From the NCBI RefSeq assembly GCF_014190875.1, contig NZ_JACHVS010000002.1:1-64000 (forward strand): DNA of 64,000 bases, in the 5' to 3' direction. A program made the translations under genes and the position numbers. The stretch is from Paeniglutamicibacter cryotolerans. GTDB lineage: Bacteria > Actinomycetota > Actinomycetes > Actinomycetales > Micrococcaceae. The notes under the pieces were generated by a model. The model was not told the origin of the DNA. It worked only from the letters and a program-made list of their open reading frames with translations, and made no database searches. Positions 16,782 to 25,856 of the stretch are shown here, one piece after another (the first letter of the stretch is position 1; each line of letters begins with the position of its first letter).

Positions 16782-17897
16782 TCAGACCGGGGTGACGGGC
16801 AGCTTCAGCCCGGACAGCCCCCGCGGACGCCGGGCCAACCCCCGCGCAATACGGACGATTTCCTGCGCTGCCGGAGCCTGCGGATGGCCGAGCACCACGG
16901 GAAGCCCGCTGTCCCCGCCCTCACGCAGCACCGGATCCAGGGCGATCGACCCCAGCAGCCGAACCTCGGTGCCCAACGTCGTGCTCAGCCTCGCCGAGAG
17001 TTCGGCCCCGCCGCCGGAGCCGAAGGGTTCCATCCGGGTGCCATCGGGCAGCTGAAGCCAGGACATGTTCTCCACCACGCCAAGCACCTTCTGCCCGGTC
17101 TGCGCAGCGATGGAACCGGCCCGCTCGGCGACCTGCGCGGCAGCCGACTGCGGGGTGGTGATGACCAGCAGCTCGGAGCCTGGCAGCAGCTGGGCGACGG
17201 AGATCGCGATGTCCCCCGTACCGGGAGGCAGGTCCAGCAGCAACACGTCCAGGTCGCCGAAATGCACGTCGGTGAGGAACTGTTCAAGGGCGCGGTGCAG
17301 CATCGGCCCGCGCCAGATCACCGGGACGTTGCCCTTCACGAACATGCCGATGGAGATGACCTTCACGCCGTGCGCCACCGGTGGCAGGATCATCTCGTCC
17401 ACCCGGGTCGGGGCCTGGGTGATGCCCATCAGCCCGGGGATGGAGAAGCCGTGCACGTCGGCGTCGATGATTCCCACGCGCAAACCGTCGGCAGCCATGG
17501 CGCAGGCCAGGTTGGCCGTCAGCGACGACTTGCCCACGCCGCCCTTGCCGGAGGCCACGGCAATGACCCGGGTGAGCGACCCGGGGTCACCGAAGGGCAC
17601 TGAGCGGTGTTTGAGTCCCGCACGGAGGGTGGCGCGCTGTTGTGGGGACATAGCGCCCACCTCGACCTGAACGGAGTCCACGGCGGGCACCGTGGAGGCC
17701 GCCGCGGTAACATCGGCCACGATGGTGCTGCGCAGCGGGCAGGCGGCAATGGTCAGGAGCACTTTCACCCGGGCCACCGAACCGATGATCCGAGCGGATT
17801 CGACCATGCCCAGTTCGGTGATCGGGCGGCGAAGTTCGGGGTCCTGAACCGTTGCCAGGGCCGCCAGCAGCAGCGGATCTGGGGTCTCAGCTGTCAT
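16782..17897 (-). CDS. mrp: Mrp/ApbC-type iron-sulfur cluster carrier ATPase
   Basis: This 371-aa protein has an N-terminal DUF59/MIP18-like domain (about 1-90) and a ParA/MinD-type P-loop domain with a deviant Walker A, SGKGGVGKSS (116-125), plus DLDVLLLDLPPGTGD. The family carries Fe-S clusters to apo-enzymes. The C-terminal CxxC found in many Mrp/Nbp35 proteins is absent; MEPFGSGGGAELS stands at that point, as in other actinobacterial copies. Its start overlaps the end of the DUF1003 gene by 11 bases, so the two are coupled. It converges on tatB. Confidence 0.92.
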   Translation of the reverse strand: MTAETPDPLLLAALATVQDPELRRPITELGMVESARIIGSVARVKVLLTIAACPLRSTIVADVTAAASTVPAVDSVQVEVGAMSPQQRATLRAGLKHRSVPFGDPGSLTRVIAVASGKGGVGKSSLTANLACAMAADGLRVGIIDADVHGFSIPGLMGITQAPTRVDEMILPPVAHGVKVISIGMFVKGNVPVIWRGPMLHRALEQFLTDVHFGDLDVLLLDLPPGTGDIAISVAQLLPGSELLVITTPQSAAAQVAERAGSIAAQTGQKVLGVVENMSWLQLPDGTRMEPFGSGGGAELSARLSTTLGTEVRLLGSIALDPVLREGGDSGLPVVLGHPQAPAAQEIVRIARGLARRPRGLSGLKLPVTPV

Positions 17898-18531
17898 CGT
17901 CGGGGAGCTCCGTTTGATTCTTTTGCACGTGTTTCGGCTGGGGCCCAGCGGTGGGGACCCGGGGGATCATATTGGTGGACGGTCCGCCGCGGTCTCGGCG
18001 CTTGGGTGAGCGCCCGCGCAACCTGATCTCCTCGCCGTCGGCCGTCTCGAGCATTTCCTCGAGCACCGAACGCAGCTCGGAGCGCACGTAGTCGCGGGTC
18101 GCCACGTCGCGCAGGGCGATGCGCAGCGCCGCGAGTTCGCGGGTGAGGTACTCGGTGTCGTGCAGGTTGCGTTCTGCCTGGCCGCGGTCCTCGGAGAGCG
18201 AGACGCGGTCTCGGTCATCCTGGCGGTTCTGCGCCAGCAGCAGCAGCGGGGCGGCGTAGGAGGCCTGCAGCGAGAGCATCAGCGTGAGCAGCGTGAAGCC
18301 CAGCGAGATCGAGTCGAAGCGCAGGCTCTCGGGTCCCCAGGTGTTCCAGGAGAGCCACAATACGCAGAAGACCGTCATGTAGAGCAGGAAGGCCGGGGTG
18401 CCCATGAAACGGGCGAACTTCTCCGTCGAGCTGCCGAACGCGTCCGGGTCGGGGGAGAACTTGGGCCAGAAGCGCTTGCGGGCGCCCAGCGGCGTATCGA
18501 GCCCGGAAGAGCCGGTGCGGTTCTCAGCCAT
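17887..18531 (-). CDS. DUF1003 membrane protein
   Basis: This codes for 214 residues. Two membrane helices (FLLYMTVFCVLWLSW and LGFTLLTLMLSLQASYAAPLLL) are followed by the family hallmark LLLAQNRQDDRDR, a coiled region and a basic C-terminal tail. The family's function is not established. The gene overlaps both neighbours: by 8 bases with the MgtE-N/CBS gene upstream and by 11 bases with mrp downstream. A three-gene operon is therefore likely. Confidence 0.88.
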   Translation of the reverse strand: MAENRTGSSGLDTPLGARKRFWPKFSPDPDAFGSSTEKFARFMGTPAFLLYMTVFCVLWLSWNTWGPESLRFDSISLGFTLLTLMLSLQASYAAPLLLLAQNRQDDRDRVSLSEDRGQAERNLHDTEYLTRELAALRIALRDVATRDYVRSELRSVLEEMLETADGEEIRLRGRSPKRRDRGGPSTNMIPRVPTAGPQPKHVQKNQTELPDDDS

Positions 18532-19816
18532 CGAGGATCCCTTCCTTCAGCGTGTGGGTGGGACCGTCGTCGTGCGTGCGCCAGTCCTCGGGCAGGATAT
18601 GGTCCAGCACGTCATCGACGGTGACCGCGCCGACGAGCCGTCCGTCGGAGTTCACCACGGCCATCGAGGTGAGGTTGTAGGTCGCCAGGGTGCGGGCCAC
18701 CTCGCTGACATCGGCCAGGTCCAAGACCGGTTCGAGGTCGGTGTCCAGAATGTTGCCCAGCGCCTCCGGGGGAGGACAGCGCAGCAACGCCTGGATGTGC
18801 ACGGCGCCCAGGTAGCGGCCGGTGGGGGTTTCGAGCGGGGGGCGGCAGACGAAGACGGTGGAGGCCAGTGCCGGGCTCAGCTCCTCGCGGCGCACCGAGG
18901 CCAGCGCCTCGGCGACGGTCGCCTCGGGGGGCAGGATGATCGGCACCGGAGTCATCATCGACCCTGCGGTGTTTTCAGCGTATTCGAGCAGGCGGCGCAC
19001 GTCGTCGGCACCGTCGGGCTCCATCAGTTCGAGCAGCGCATGCTGCTGCTCGAGGCTGAGCTCGGCCAACAGGTCGGCCGCGTCGTCCGGGTCCATTTCC
19101 TCGAGCACATCGGCGGCGCGTTCCATGTCCAGTGACGAGAGGATCTTCACCTGCTCGTCGTCGGGCATCTCCTGGAGCACGTCGGCGAGCCTGTCGTCCT
19201 GCAATTCGGTGGCCACCTCGAGCCGGCGCTTGTCGCTCATCTCGTGCAGGGCCTCGGCGAAGTCGGCGGGCTTGAGCTCGTCGTTCGCCGCGACGAAGGA
19301 GCTGGCTGCCTGCGGTTCGTGCAGCGGGGAATGGACCAGCGCGTCCCACGCCACCAGCAGGCGTTCGCCACGTCCGCGGCGCAGCGCGCGCAGCCCGGTG
19401 GCGTTTTCGCCGCGGCGCACGAAGTATTCGGCGATGACCCAGTCGCCGCTTCGTTGGCGTTCCAGGCCGATGTCCTCCACCACACCGTTCCCGCTGCCGT
19501 CGCGGAAGGTCACCTTGCGGTCGAAGAGCTCGCCGGCGGCCAGGGTTTCGGCCCCACGTTGCTGGAAGCGGCGCAGGTTCACCAATCCGGTGCAGATGAT
19601 CTGACGCGATTCCATGGCCTGGATCCGGGTCATCGGGACGAACACGCGGCGCTTGCCGGGGACCTCGATGACGATGCCGACGCACTGGGCGGGTTTGGAC
19701 GGGTCGCGGCTGAGCACCACGACGTCCCGCAGCCGGCCCAGGCGGTCACCCAGCGGGTCAAAAACGTCCAGGCCGAGCAGGCGGGCAATGAAGACCTTCG
19801 TAGAATTGCTGCTCAC
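18524..19816 (-). CDS. MgtE N-domain / CBS / PRC-barrel protein without the transporter domain
   Basis: The start is GTG 19814-19816 (430 aa), with a TAGCCT -10 element (19824-19829, minus strand) 7 nt upstream. Domains in order: a PRC-barrel-like N-terminal region (FIARLLGLDVFDPLGDRLGRLRDVVV) with a second similar unit, an MgtE-N superhelical domain (about 270-340; LEEMDPDDAADLLAELSLEQQHALLELM), then a CBS pair to the C-terminus. The five-helix Mg2+ channel domain of true MgtE is missing. It therefore resembles a soluble Mg2+- or nucleotide-sensing module rather than a transporter. Its operon partners are DUF1003 and Mrp. Confidence 0.85.
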   Translation of the reverse strand: MSSNSTKVFIARLLGLDVFDPLGDRLGRLRDVVVLSRDPSKPAQCVGIVIEVPGKRRVFVPMTRIQAMESRQIICTGLVNLRRFQQRGAETLAAGELFDRKVTFRDGSGNGVVEDIGLERQRSGDWVIAEYFVRRGENATGLRALRRGRGERLLVAWDALVHSPLHEPQAASSFVAANDELKPADFAEALHEMSDKRRLEVATELQDDRLADVLQEMPDDEQVKILSSLDMERAADVLEEMDPDDAADLLAELSLEQQHALLELMEPDGADDVRRLLEYAENTAGSMMTPVPIILPPEATVAEALASVRREELSPALASTVFVCRPPLETPTGRYLGAVHIQALLRCPPPEALGNILDTDLEPVLDLADVSEVARTLATYNLTSMAVVNSDGRLVGAVTVDDVLDHILPEDWRTHDDGPTHTLKEGILDG

Positions 19817-19823
19817 GCTCTCT

Positions 19824-19829
19824 AGGCTA
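19824..19829 (-). promoter_or_regulatory. -10 element of the leaderless MgtE-N/CBS transcript
   Basis: TAGCCT on the minus strand ends 7 nt before GTG 19816; it would drive the three-gene minus-strand operon. Confidence 0.55.
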
Positions 19830-19970
19830 CTGCCTGGGGGTCCCCGATGCCGCCAGGGTGACGGCACCGGGAGGGGTGCGGACGCCCGCCCGTCGGCACA
19901 GATGGGCGCGGTTTTTCACCAGCAGCGATCATCAGGCGTCTTTCGGGGCGCGAACAGGCAGAATGGATAT

Positions 19971-20777
19971 ATGTCTACTCCTTTCGGCACAGCCCCGCAG
20001 AACCCGGCAACCGGTCTGCCCCGTGGTGAGGTCCTCGGTCGCTACGAGTCCTACCTCGATGCCCAGAAGGTCGTGGATTTTCTGGCCGACAACGACTTCC
20101 CGGTCGTGAACGTGAGCATCATCGGCAACGACCTCAAGAGCGTCGAGCGGGTGACCTCCAAGCTCAGCTACCCGCGGGTGGCGGCCGCCGGCGCCATGCA
20201 GGGTGCCAGTTTCGGCATCTTCATCGGCCTGCTGCTGGCCTTCTTCAATGGCGGCGACAACTGGATGGTGCAGATCCTTTCGGCCATGGGCCTGGGCATG
20301 GCGATGTGGATGATCGTGGGAGTGGTCGGCTACTCGTTCAAACGCGGCAAGCGCGACTTCGCCTCCTCCAGCCACGTCATGGCCACCTGCTACGACGTGG
20401 TGGTGGACTTCGCCCACATCAATGCCGCCCGCGCGCTGGCCGGCAAGTTGCCGATGAACCAGCATGCGGCGGACGCGGGAATCACCCCGCATGTGGCAGC
20501 GGGCCCGGTGCAGGGCCTTGGCCCCGTGCAAGGCAGCGGCAATGCCGCTGCACCGGCTGCGCAGGCTGAGGCTCCGCCGTCCGGCTGGGCCGACCTGCCC
20601 GATGGGCGTCCGCAGTTCGGGGTCCGCGTCGATGCCGAGCACCCGGCCCCGCAGGTTGCTCCGGACGCTCCGGTGGCATATCCCGCTCCGGCGCAGCAGG
20701 ATGAACCGGCACCTGCCGACCCCGACACCCACGATGAACAGCACCGGGAATCCCAGCAGGAAACCGAGGCAAAGTAG
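19971..20777 (+). CDS. General stress protein 17M-like (YflT-domain) membrane protein
   Basis: The start is ATG 19971 (268 aa). The N-terminal YflT/GSP17M-type domain (GEVLGRYESYLDAQKVVDFLADNDFPVVNVSIIG) is followed by two membrane helices (about 71-92 and 100-122) and a strongly Ala/Pro/Gln-rich tail of about 100 residues that is probably disordered. The Bacillus namesake is induced by general stress, but function is unknown. A CAGAAT hexamer lies 6 nt upstream, close to the leaderless pattern seen elsewhere. A hairpin with a T-run follows. Confidence 0.8.
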   Translation: MSTPFGTAPQNPATGLPRGEVLGRYESYLDAQKVVDFLADNDFPVVNVSIIGNDLKSVERVTSKLSYPRVAAAGAMQGASFGIFIGLLLAFFNGGDNWMVQILSAMGLGMAMWMIVGVVGYSFKRGKRDFASSSHVMATCYDVVVDFAHINAARALAGKLPMNQHAADAGITPHVAAGPVQGLGPVQGSGNAAAPAAQAEAPPSGWADLPDGRPQFGVRVDAEHPAPQVAPDAPVAYPAPAQQDEPAPADPDTHDEQHRESQQETEAK

Positions 20778-20790
20778 CGCCTCGAATCGG

Positions 20791-20833
20791 AATGCGTGGC
20801 AACGGCTCGGACCGCTGTCACGCATTGTGTTTT
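20791..20833 (+). terminator. Intrinsic terminator
   Basis: A 15-bp stem (20791-20805 with 20812-20826, one mismatch and one wobble) is followed by GTGTTTT. Confidence 0.8.
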
Positions 20834-21533
20834 AAGGAACCCGGGTCCTACCGACACCGTGAAAGCGTGGTTTGATCCAGCTGATGAACCTTCGATGCTC
20901 ACTGAGTGCGATTCCCTGAGTACCCGAGGGTGATATGCCGGTCCGTCCGGTTCTGGCCGCTGCCCAACCCCGAGATCGGGATCCCCTCGACGCACGGCAC
21001 CTCCGGCAGGCTCAGTGATGCAGCCAGTGCCCGGCTGCGAGCCGCCACGGCGGTGGAATGCGATCGTGCCGGTGACGGTAAGCACACGGTGGTGGATCCG
21101 GCCCATCACGGGTTTTGATCTCACTTCTCGGATTCGCTTTCCGTCGGTGACGGATTCACGCCAGACCTCGGCCATCCGGAAAATGGCGCTGCCGGTGGCT
21201 GAGTTGGATGCCCCGGGGATGCATTCACGCCTTCGCAGATGTTCGGCGTCTTCGTTCTCTTGGCGCCAGCTCGGCCAAGACCGTCACCAAGAGCGCGAAG
21301 CCGCATCACGTCAACGAAAAACTCGTCAATGAACGTGCAGCCCGGCCGGTCGTTTGAGGGCAGCTGACGAGAATCCGGGCAACTGGGCATAACGGATGAG
21401 ACGGGGCCGGTGCCAGGTCCCGTCATTGAATCAGGGCCTGGGGGCAATCGCCGGGGTGGACAAGGAGTCCCGGCCGCCCTGTTGTCACGGTTTGCAGCGA
21501 ATCGACGGGGACAGCTTGCCCAACATTTCCAAG
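20834..21533. other. 700-base gap with no recognisable gene
   Basis: Short frames exist on both strands, for example a minus-strand frame starting at 21175 (MAEVWRESVTDGKRIREVRS) and another ending near 20899 in a different phase. None extends into a coherent protein and none has a ribosome-binding site. The switch of plausible peptide from one frame to another around 21030-21090 could mean a decayed gene. I cannot name it. Confidence 0.4.
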
Positions 21534-22037
21534 ATGCCAGAACCGGCCAGAACCGAGACCAACACCAGGGCACTTCCCTTGCTGATGATCGCCCCCGCTT
21601 GTTCGATCCTGCTGGTCGCGGTCATCTACCTGTGGCTCAGCCCCTTGATACCGAGCCGCATAGCGATCCATGTGGACCCGGATGGTGTGGGCTACGGCTC
21701 GTCATTACTGATGATCGCCGGTGCGTGCGTCATTGCCGCAGCCGCCTTCGTGATCGGAGCGGCCACCACCAGGGAATTCTCCAAGGCCGGCCATTGGTTC
21801 CAGATCCAGAAATCCATCGCCGTCGGAATCATGGCACTGGGATACGGTGCGATCGGTGTGGCCCTGGCAACCATCATCACTACCGTCGGCGTTGACCCGG
21901 AGCCGGTACCGGGAAATTCGGTAGGCATCGGGCTGTTTGGCTTCTTGCTCTTGTTCACCACGGCGGCCTGCGTCTACGCCGCTGTGTTCCCACGAGCAAA
22001 GTTCGAATCCCTGGACACGACATATCCCTACAACTGA
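21534..22037 (+). CDS. DUF1648-type membrane protein
   Basis: This codes for 167 residues from ATG 21534; a TTG at 21516 with CGGGGAC upstream is an alternative. Four membrane helices are predicted by eye (about 15-34, 49-70, 83-108 and 119-142). The segment after helix 1, IPSRIAIHVDPDGVGYGSS, matches the DUF1648 pattern, where a His and a Gly follow the first helix. Such proteins often accompany small regulators of envelope stress; no regulator is adjacent here. Function unknown. Confidence 0.65.
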   Translation: MPEPARTETNTRALPLLMIAPACSILLVAVIYLWLSPLIPSRIAIHVDPDGVGYGSSLLMIAGACVIAAAAFVIGAATTREFSKAGHWFQIQKSIAVGIMALGYGAIGVALATIITTVGVDPEPVPGNSVGIGLFGFLLLFTTAACVYAAVFPRAKFESLDTTYPYN

Positions 22038-22343
22038 CGGTGAATCGATGATGCCTCGATAAGCCATTGCCCATTTTCGCATCCCTCCTCACGACTGCTC
22101 AAAACCGTCGGCCTCCACGGCCCGCCGATAGCAGGACCGCCGGGGCAACGGATTTCGGCCGGGGGTTTTCGGGCCCCTGCGCTGGTTGGAAGGAAAGGGT
22201 CTCATGAGCTGGTTTGCGGCAACACGATGAAGATCTCCGCCACCGGGGAGCGCCTGTAGGGCCATCGGCGGGCACTCAAAAAAGGTGCGCCGCTTCCCGC
22301 CATATGGCGGGAAGCGGCGCACCCTCGGGGTGGAAACCCCGGG
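22038..22343. other. Intergenic stretch, terminator only
   Basis: Apart from the hairpin at 22278-22323 there is only a possible 8-codon frame, ATG at 22204, preceded by GGAAGGAAAGGG. I see no gene. Confidence 0.4.
22278..22323 (-). terminator. Intrinsic terminator of the Xaa-Pro aminopeptidase gene
   Basis: A perfect 18-bp stem (22284-22301 with 22306-22323), an ATAT loop and, on the minus strand, a run of six T (22278-22283). Confidence 0.95.
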
Positions 22344-23906
22344 TTAGGCGTTGTCCGTTCCGGCCTGCACCGAAGCCATCCATGCCTCGACGTCCTGGGC
22401 GGTGCGCGGAAGTGCCGCGCTGAGGTTCTCGCAGCCGTCGGCGGTCACCAGGACGTCGTCCTCGATGCGGATGCCGATGCCGCGGAACTCCTGGGGTACG
22501 GCGAGGTCCTCAGCCTTGAAATAGAGGCCGGGTTCGATGGTGAAGACCATGCCCTCCTCCAGGATGCCGTCCAGGTAGAGGTCGGCCTTGGCCTGCGCGC
22601 AGTCGTGCACGTCCAGGCCCAGGTGGTGGCTGGTGCCGTGGGGCATCCAGCGGCGGTGCTGCTGGCCCTCGGTGGACAGCGCCACTTCGAGCGAGACCGG
22701 GAGCAGGCCCCAGAAATCCAGGCGTTCGGCCAGGACCTGGATGGCTGCGGTGTGCAGGTCGCGGAAGCGGGTGCCCGGCTTGGCCACGGCGAAGGCCGCA
22801 TCGGCGGCGTCCAACACGGCATGATAGAGCTTGCGCTGGATGTCGTTGAAGTGCCCGTTCGCCGGCAGGGTGCGGGTGATGTCGGCGGTGTAGAGCGATT
22901 CGGCTTCGACGCCGGCATCGACCAGGACCAGATCACCCTCGTTGACCGTGCCGTTGTTGCGGATCCAGTGCAGCACCGTGGCGTTGTTGCCGGCGGCGGC
23001 AATGGTGTCGTATCCGAGGTCGTTGCCCTCCTCGCGGGCCCGGGCGAAGAACGCGCCTTCGATGACGCGCTCACCGCGGGTGTGGGCGAGGGCTCGGGGC
23101 AGTGCACGGACCACGTCGTGGAAGCCGTTGATCGTCGCGGCCACTGAGGAACGCATTTCGTTGATTTCCCAGGCGTCCTTGACCAGACGCAACTCCGAGA
23201 GCGCTTCGCTGAGGTCGCCGTCCAGCTCATCCGAGCGTTCCAGGTCAACACCGGTGTTGATGCGGGAGGTGTCGACCAGCGCATCGCAGTTCATGTCGAC
23301 CTCGCGCAGCAGGCGGATGCGCATGCCACCGAACTCGACGACGCCGGCGTCCTTGGTAATGGCCATCTCGAGCTGCAAAAGGTCGGCGGTGGGCAGGCCG
23401 AGTCGGGCCGAAAGCTGGCCCAGGGTCGGTCGCGAGCCGATCCAGAATTCACCGGTGCGTGCATTGGAGTAGAACTCCTCCGAGTCGCGGCCGGCCATCG
23501 GGCTGAAGTACAGGGTGGCGACGTGGTTTCCGCCATCGTCGCCGTCGCCGGCATCAGTCGGTTCGAGCACCAACACGGCCTCGGGCTCGTGGTCCAGTCC
23601 CAGACCGGTCAGGTGTGCGAAGCCCGAGTGCGGGCGGAAGCGGTAATCGGTGTCATTCGAGCGAACCTTGAGCGGTCCGGCGGGGATCACCAGGCGCTCG
23701 CCGGCGAACTTCTGCGAGAGCGCGAGCCGACGCTTGGCGGCGAACGGCGCCACCGCATCGGCTTCGGGAAGCTCGGACAGGTCGGGGGCCCACTGGGAGG
23801 CCATGAAGGATTTGAAGGCCGCCGAGGTCGGACGCTGTGAACGGTTGTTCACGCGGTCCTCCAGGGGCTGGTCGCTGCCGGGGGTCTGGGAAGAGTCAGT
23901 CATCAC
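22344..23906 (-). CDS. pepP: Xaa-Pro aminopeptidase (M24B)
   Basis: This 520-residue protein has an N-terminal AMP_N domain (LPEADAVAPFAAKRRLALSQ to about 190) and a C-terminal pita-bread metallopeptidase. The five metal ligands are visible: Asp in LVLVDAGVEAES, Asp in YTADITRTLP, His in HGTSHHLGLDVHD, Glu in FTIEPGLYF and Glu in GIGIRIEDDVL. It removes N-terminal residues that precede proline, using Mn2+ or Co2+. No signal peptide is seen, so it is cytoplasmic. GATGGAACGG precedes the double-Met start. Confidence 0.95.
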   Translation of the reverse strand: MMTDSSQTPGSDQPLEDRVNNRSQRPTSAAFKSFMASQWAPDLSELPEADAVAPFAAKRRLALSQKFAGERLVIPAGPLKVRSNDTDYRFRPHSGFAHLTGLGLDHEPEAVLVLEPTDAGDGDDGGNHVATLYFSPMAGRDSEEFYSNARTGEFWIGSRPTLGQLSARLGLPTADLLQLEMAITKDAGVVEFGGMRIRLLREVDMNCDALVDTSRINTGVDLERSDELDGDLSEALSELRLVKDAWEINEMRSSVAATINGFHDVVRALPRALAHTRGERVIEGAFFARAREEGNDLGYDTIAAAGNNATVLHWIRNNGTVNEGDLVLVDAGVEAESLYTADITRTLPANGHFNDIQRKLYHAVLDAADAAFAVAKPGTRFRDLHTAAIQVLAERLDFWGLLPVSLEVALSTEGQQHRRWMPHGTSHHLGLDVHDCAQAKADLYLDGILEEGMVFTIEPGLYFKAEDLAVPQEFRGIGIRIEDDVLVTADGCENLSAALPRTAQDVEAWMASVQAGTDNA

Positions 23907-24085
23907 CGTTCCATCGTCTCAAAGGGCGGGCTTTCCGCCAAGGTAAAGGCGAGTGGTTCACGCTCGGCGCAAGGTGGCATCGGACACCCGGGCCCCGTGC
24001 CGCGACTCTTGAGGGAACCCACAGTGTTACCTGGGGTCCGTGTTTGACTGCACTGAACGCGCCTCACGGGATTCCGTCGTGACAC

Positions 24086-24568
24086 GTGGGAATGCGGTCC
24101 GGGCTCATGGCTGAAGCGATGCACCGGCGACGGTCCATCCGGTTCCTGGTGCTTGGCCTCGGCACGGGCGCCTTGACCCTCCTCTTTGGTGCACCAGATC
24201 CGCTCTCAACGCTGTCGAGCTTCCTCCCCGCGCTGACGCTCCTGATGCTATGGCTTGTCATCAGGATTCGGGCAGCTGTCAGCGGCGTCGGTGTTGGACG
24301 CGAGGGATACGGTGTCCTGGCTGGCCCCGCCTTCGTGTTGGGGCTTGGGCTGGTGATCCTGGGCTGGCGTGGACACGAGAACCTGATGTGGCGCCTGGGC
24401 GCCGTGATGCTGGCGGCCTCCCCGTTGGCCCGGGCAGCGTCCTGCCCGGATGGAATTCCGCATTGCCGTTCCTTGGCCTGGTCATCTGGCGATGGTGCTC
24501 TTGGAATCGGGATGGCGGTTCTGGGAGTTCGGGCATGGTCGGCTGAGAACGGGCTCATCAAGGCCTGA
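24086..24568 (+). CDS. Putative small membrane protein, function unknown
   Basis: The frame encodes up to 160 residues from GTG 24086; ATG 24107 and ATG 24119 are equally possible. Two to four hydrophobic segments occur (FLVLGLGTGALTLLFG, SFLPALTLLMLWLVIRI, AGPAFVLGLGLVILGW, LGAVMLAASPLA). After about residue 120 the hydrophobic pattern weakens, and another frame reads a more membrane-like peptide (LPFLGLVIWRW), so a C-terminal frameshift is possible. No family recognised. Confidence 0.45.
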   Translation: MGMRSGLMAEAMHRRRSIRFLVLGLGTGALTLLFGAPDPLSTLSSFLPALTLLMLWLVIRIRAAVSGVGVGREGYGVLAGPAFVLGLGLVILGWRGHENLMWRLGAVMLAASPLARAASCPDGIPHCRSLAWSSGDGALGIGMAVLGVRAWSAENGLIKA

Positions 24569-24901
24569 CCGAAGGCGGGTACCCGAGCGTTACAGTGCTG
24601 TAGCTCGACAAGGGGCTCCAGCTGTGCACGCGGTTGACGGTGCTCGGTGAGGTGTAGAAGGCCGACTGTTCATTCAGGGTCAGCGGCCGGGACCCGGCGA
24701 TGGGAACCCTGGGCTCGCCCCGGGTGAGGTTTTTCGCTGCCGGACGGGTGGCAGGGGAGCCGGCAGTGCGGGTGTTCAAGGCGCTATCGGAACGCGTGGA
24801 GAGCACCGGTTCAGCCGGAACCTGAAAGCAGAGGGCGACAACGGTGTTCCGGGCGCCGTGCCGCCACGATGCCCACAGCCAAAAGGACTAGGCTGAATCT
24901 T
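24569..24901. other. Intergenic stretch without a convincing gene
   Basis: A minus-strand frame of 82 codons (24558-24806) is open but has no ribosome-binding site and no recognisable family. The only supported element is the -10 of the next gene at 24889-24894. Confidence 0.4.
24889..24894 (+). promoter_or_regulatory. -10 element of leaderless PHP-gene transcript
   Basis: TAGGCT ends 7 nt before ATG 24902. Confidence 0.6.
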
Positions 24902-25759
24902 ATGCGGATAGACCTCCACGCGCACTCACATGTTTCCGACGGCACCGAAGAGCCAGCCGTCCTGATGGCCGCCGCGGCGGCGGCGGGCCTTGACGTCGTG
25001 GCCCTCACCGACCACGATCAGACTGCTGGATGGGAAGAGGCCTCACTGGCTGCGCTTCACTGGGGCGTGGGACTGGTCCCCGGCATGGAAATATCCTGCA
25101 AGACCGATCATGGCGTCAGCGTCCACCTGCTCAGCTACCTGCACGATCCCGAGCATCCGGAGCTGTTGGAGGAAATCGGCAAGGCCCGCGACGCCCGGAT
25201 CACCCGGGCCAGGCGCATGGTCGACCTGCTCTCCGAGGATTTCCCCGTGGACTGGGAAATGGTGAACCGCCATTCGATTCCCGGCGGCACCATCGGGCGG
25301 CCCCATATTGCAGACGCGCTGGTCACCGCCGGTGTGGTGCGCACCCGTACCGAGGCCTTCGCCCAGGTCCTGACTGCCCGCTCAAAATACTATGTCGGCC
25401 ATTATGCAGTGGACCCGGTTAGTGCCGTGCGCTTGGTCCGGGGGGCCGGGGGCGTGCCGGTCTTCGCGCACCCGATGGCAGCGGCCCGTGGACGTGTGGT
25501 CGGCGTCGAAACCTTTGAGGCGATGATCGAGGCCGGCCTGCTCGGGGTCGAGATCGACCACCGTGACAACACCGACGAGGGCAAGGCCTTTCTGCGGGAG
25601 CTCGCCACCCGGCATGACCTGATAGTGACCGGTTCATCCGATTACCACGGCACCGGCAAGCCGAACCAGCTGGGGGAGAACACCACCTCGCCCGAGATGC
25701 TCGAACGCATCCTGGCCGCAGGGACCGGAAGCGCGCCGGTGGGCATCCCCGGGCACTAG
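24902..25759 (+). CDS. PHP-domain phosphoesterase (YciV/TrpH-like)
   Basis: This codes for 285 residues from ATG 24902, chosen over 24869 because TAGGCT lies exactly 7 nt upstream and the PHP fold starts at once: MRIDLHAHSHVSDGTEEP. Metal-binding motifs follow: VALTDHDQ, an E in PGMEISC, PVFAHPMAAA, and GSSDYHG near the end. Characterised members hydrolyse 3',5'-nucleoside bisphosphates or act as 5'-3' exoribonucleases on short RNA. Which activity applies here is not decidable from the sequence. A 22-bp perfect palindrome closes the unit. Confidence 0.88.
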   Translation: MRIDLHAHSHVSDGTEEPAVLMAAAAAAGLDVVALTDHDQTAGWEEASLAALHWGVGLVPGMEISCKTDHGVSVHLLSYLHDPEHPELLEEIGKARDARITRARRMVDLLSEDFPVDWEMVNRHSIPGGTIGRPHIADALVTAGVVRTRTEAFAQVLTARSKYYVGHYAVDPVSAVRLVRGAGGVPVFAHPMAAARGRVVGVETFEAMIEAGLLGVEIDHRDNTDEGKAFLRELATRHDLIVTGSSDYHGTGKPNQLGENTTSPEMLERILAAGTGSAPVGIPGH

Positions 25760-25788
25760 GCCGCCCGGGCCGGGCCCTACAACGCATA

Positions 25789-25832
25789 AGGAAGGCCTGG
25801 TCCGGCATCATGATGCCGGACCAGGCCTTCCT
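25789..25832. terminator. Bidirectional terminator, perfect 22-bp palindrome
   Basis: Arms 25789-25810 and 25811-25832 are exact complements; it separates the convergent PHP and methyltransferase genes. Confidence 0.88.
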
Positions 25833-25856
25833 CCGTGGTGCGATGCACCGGCCCGG

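Noticed and set aside
24558..24806. An 82-codon minus-strand frame in the gap before the PHP gene.
   Set aside because: No ribosome-binding site, no recognisable motif and no length or context support.
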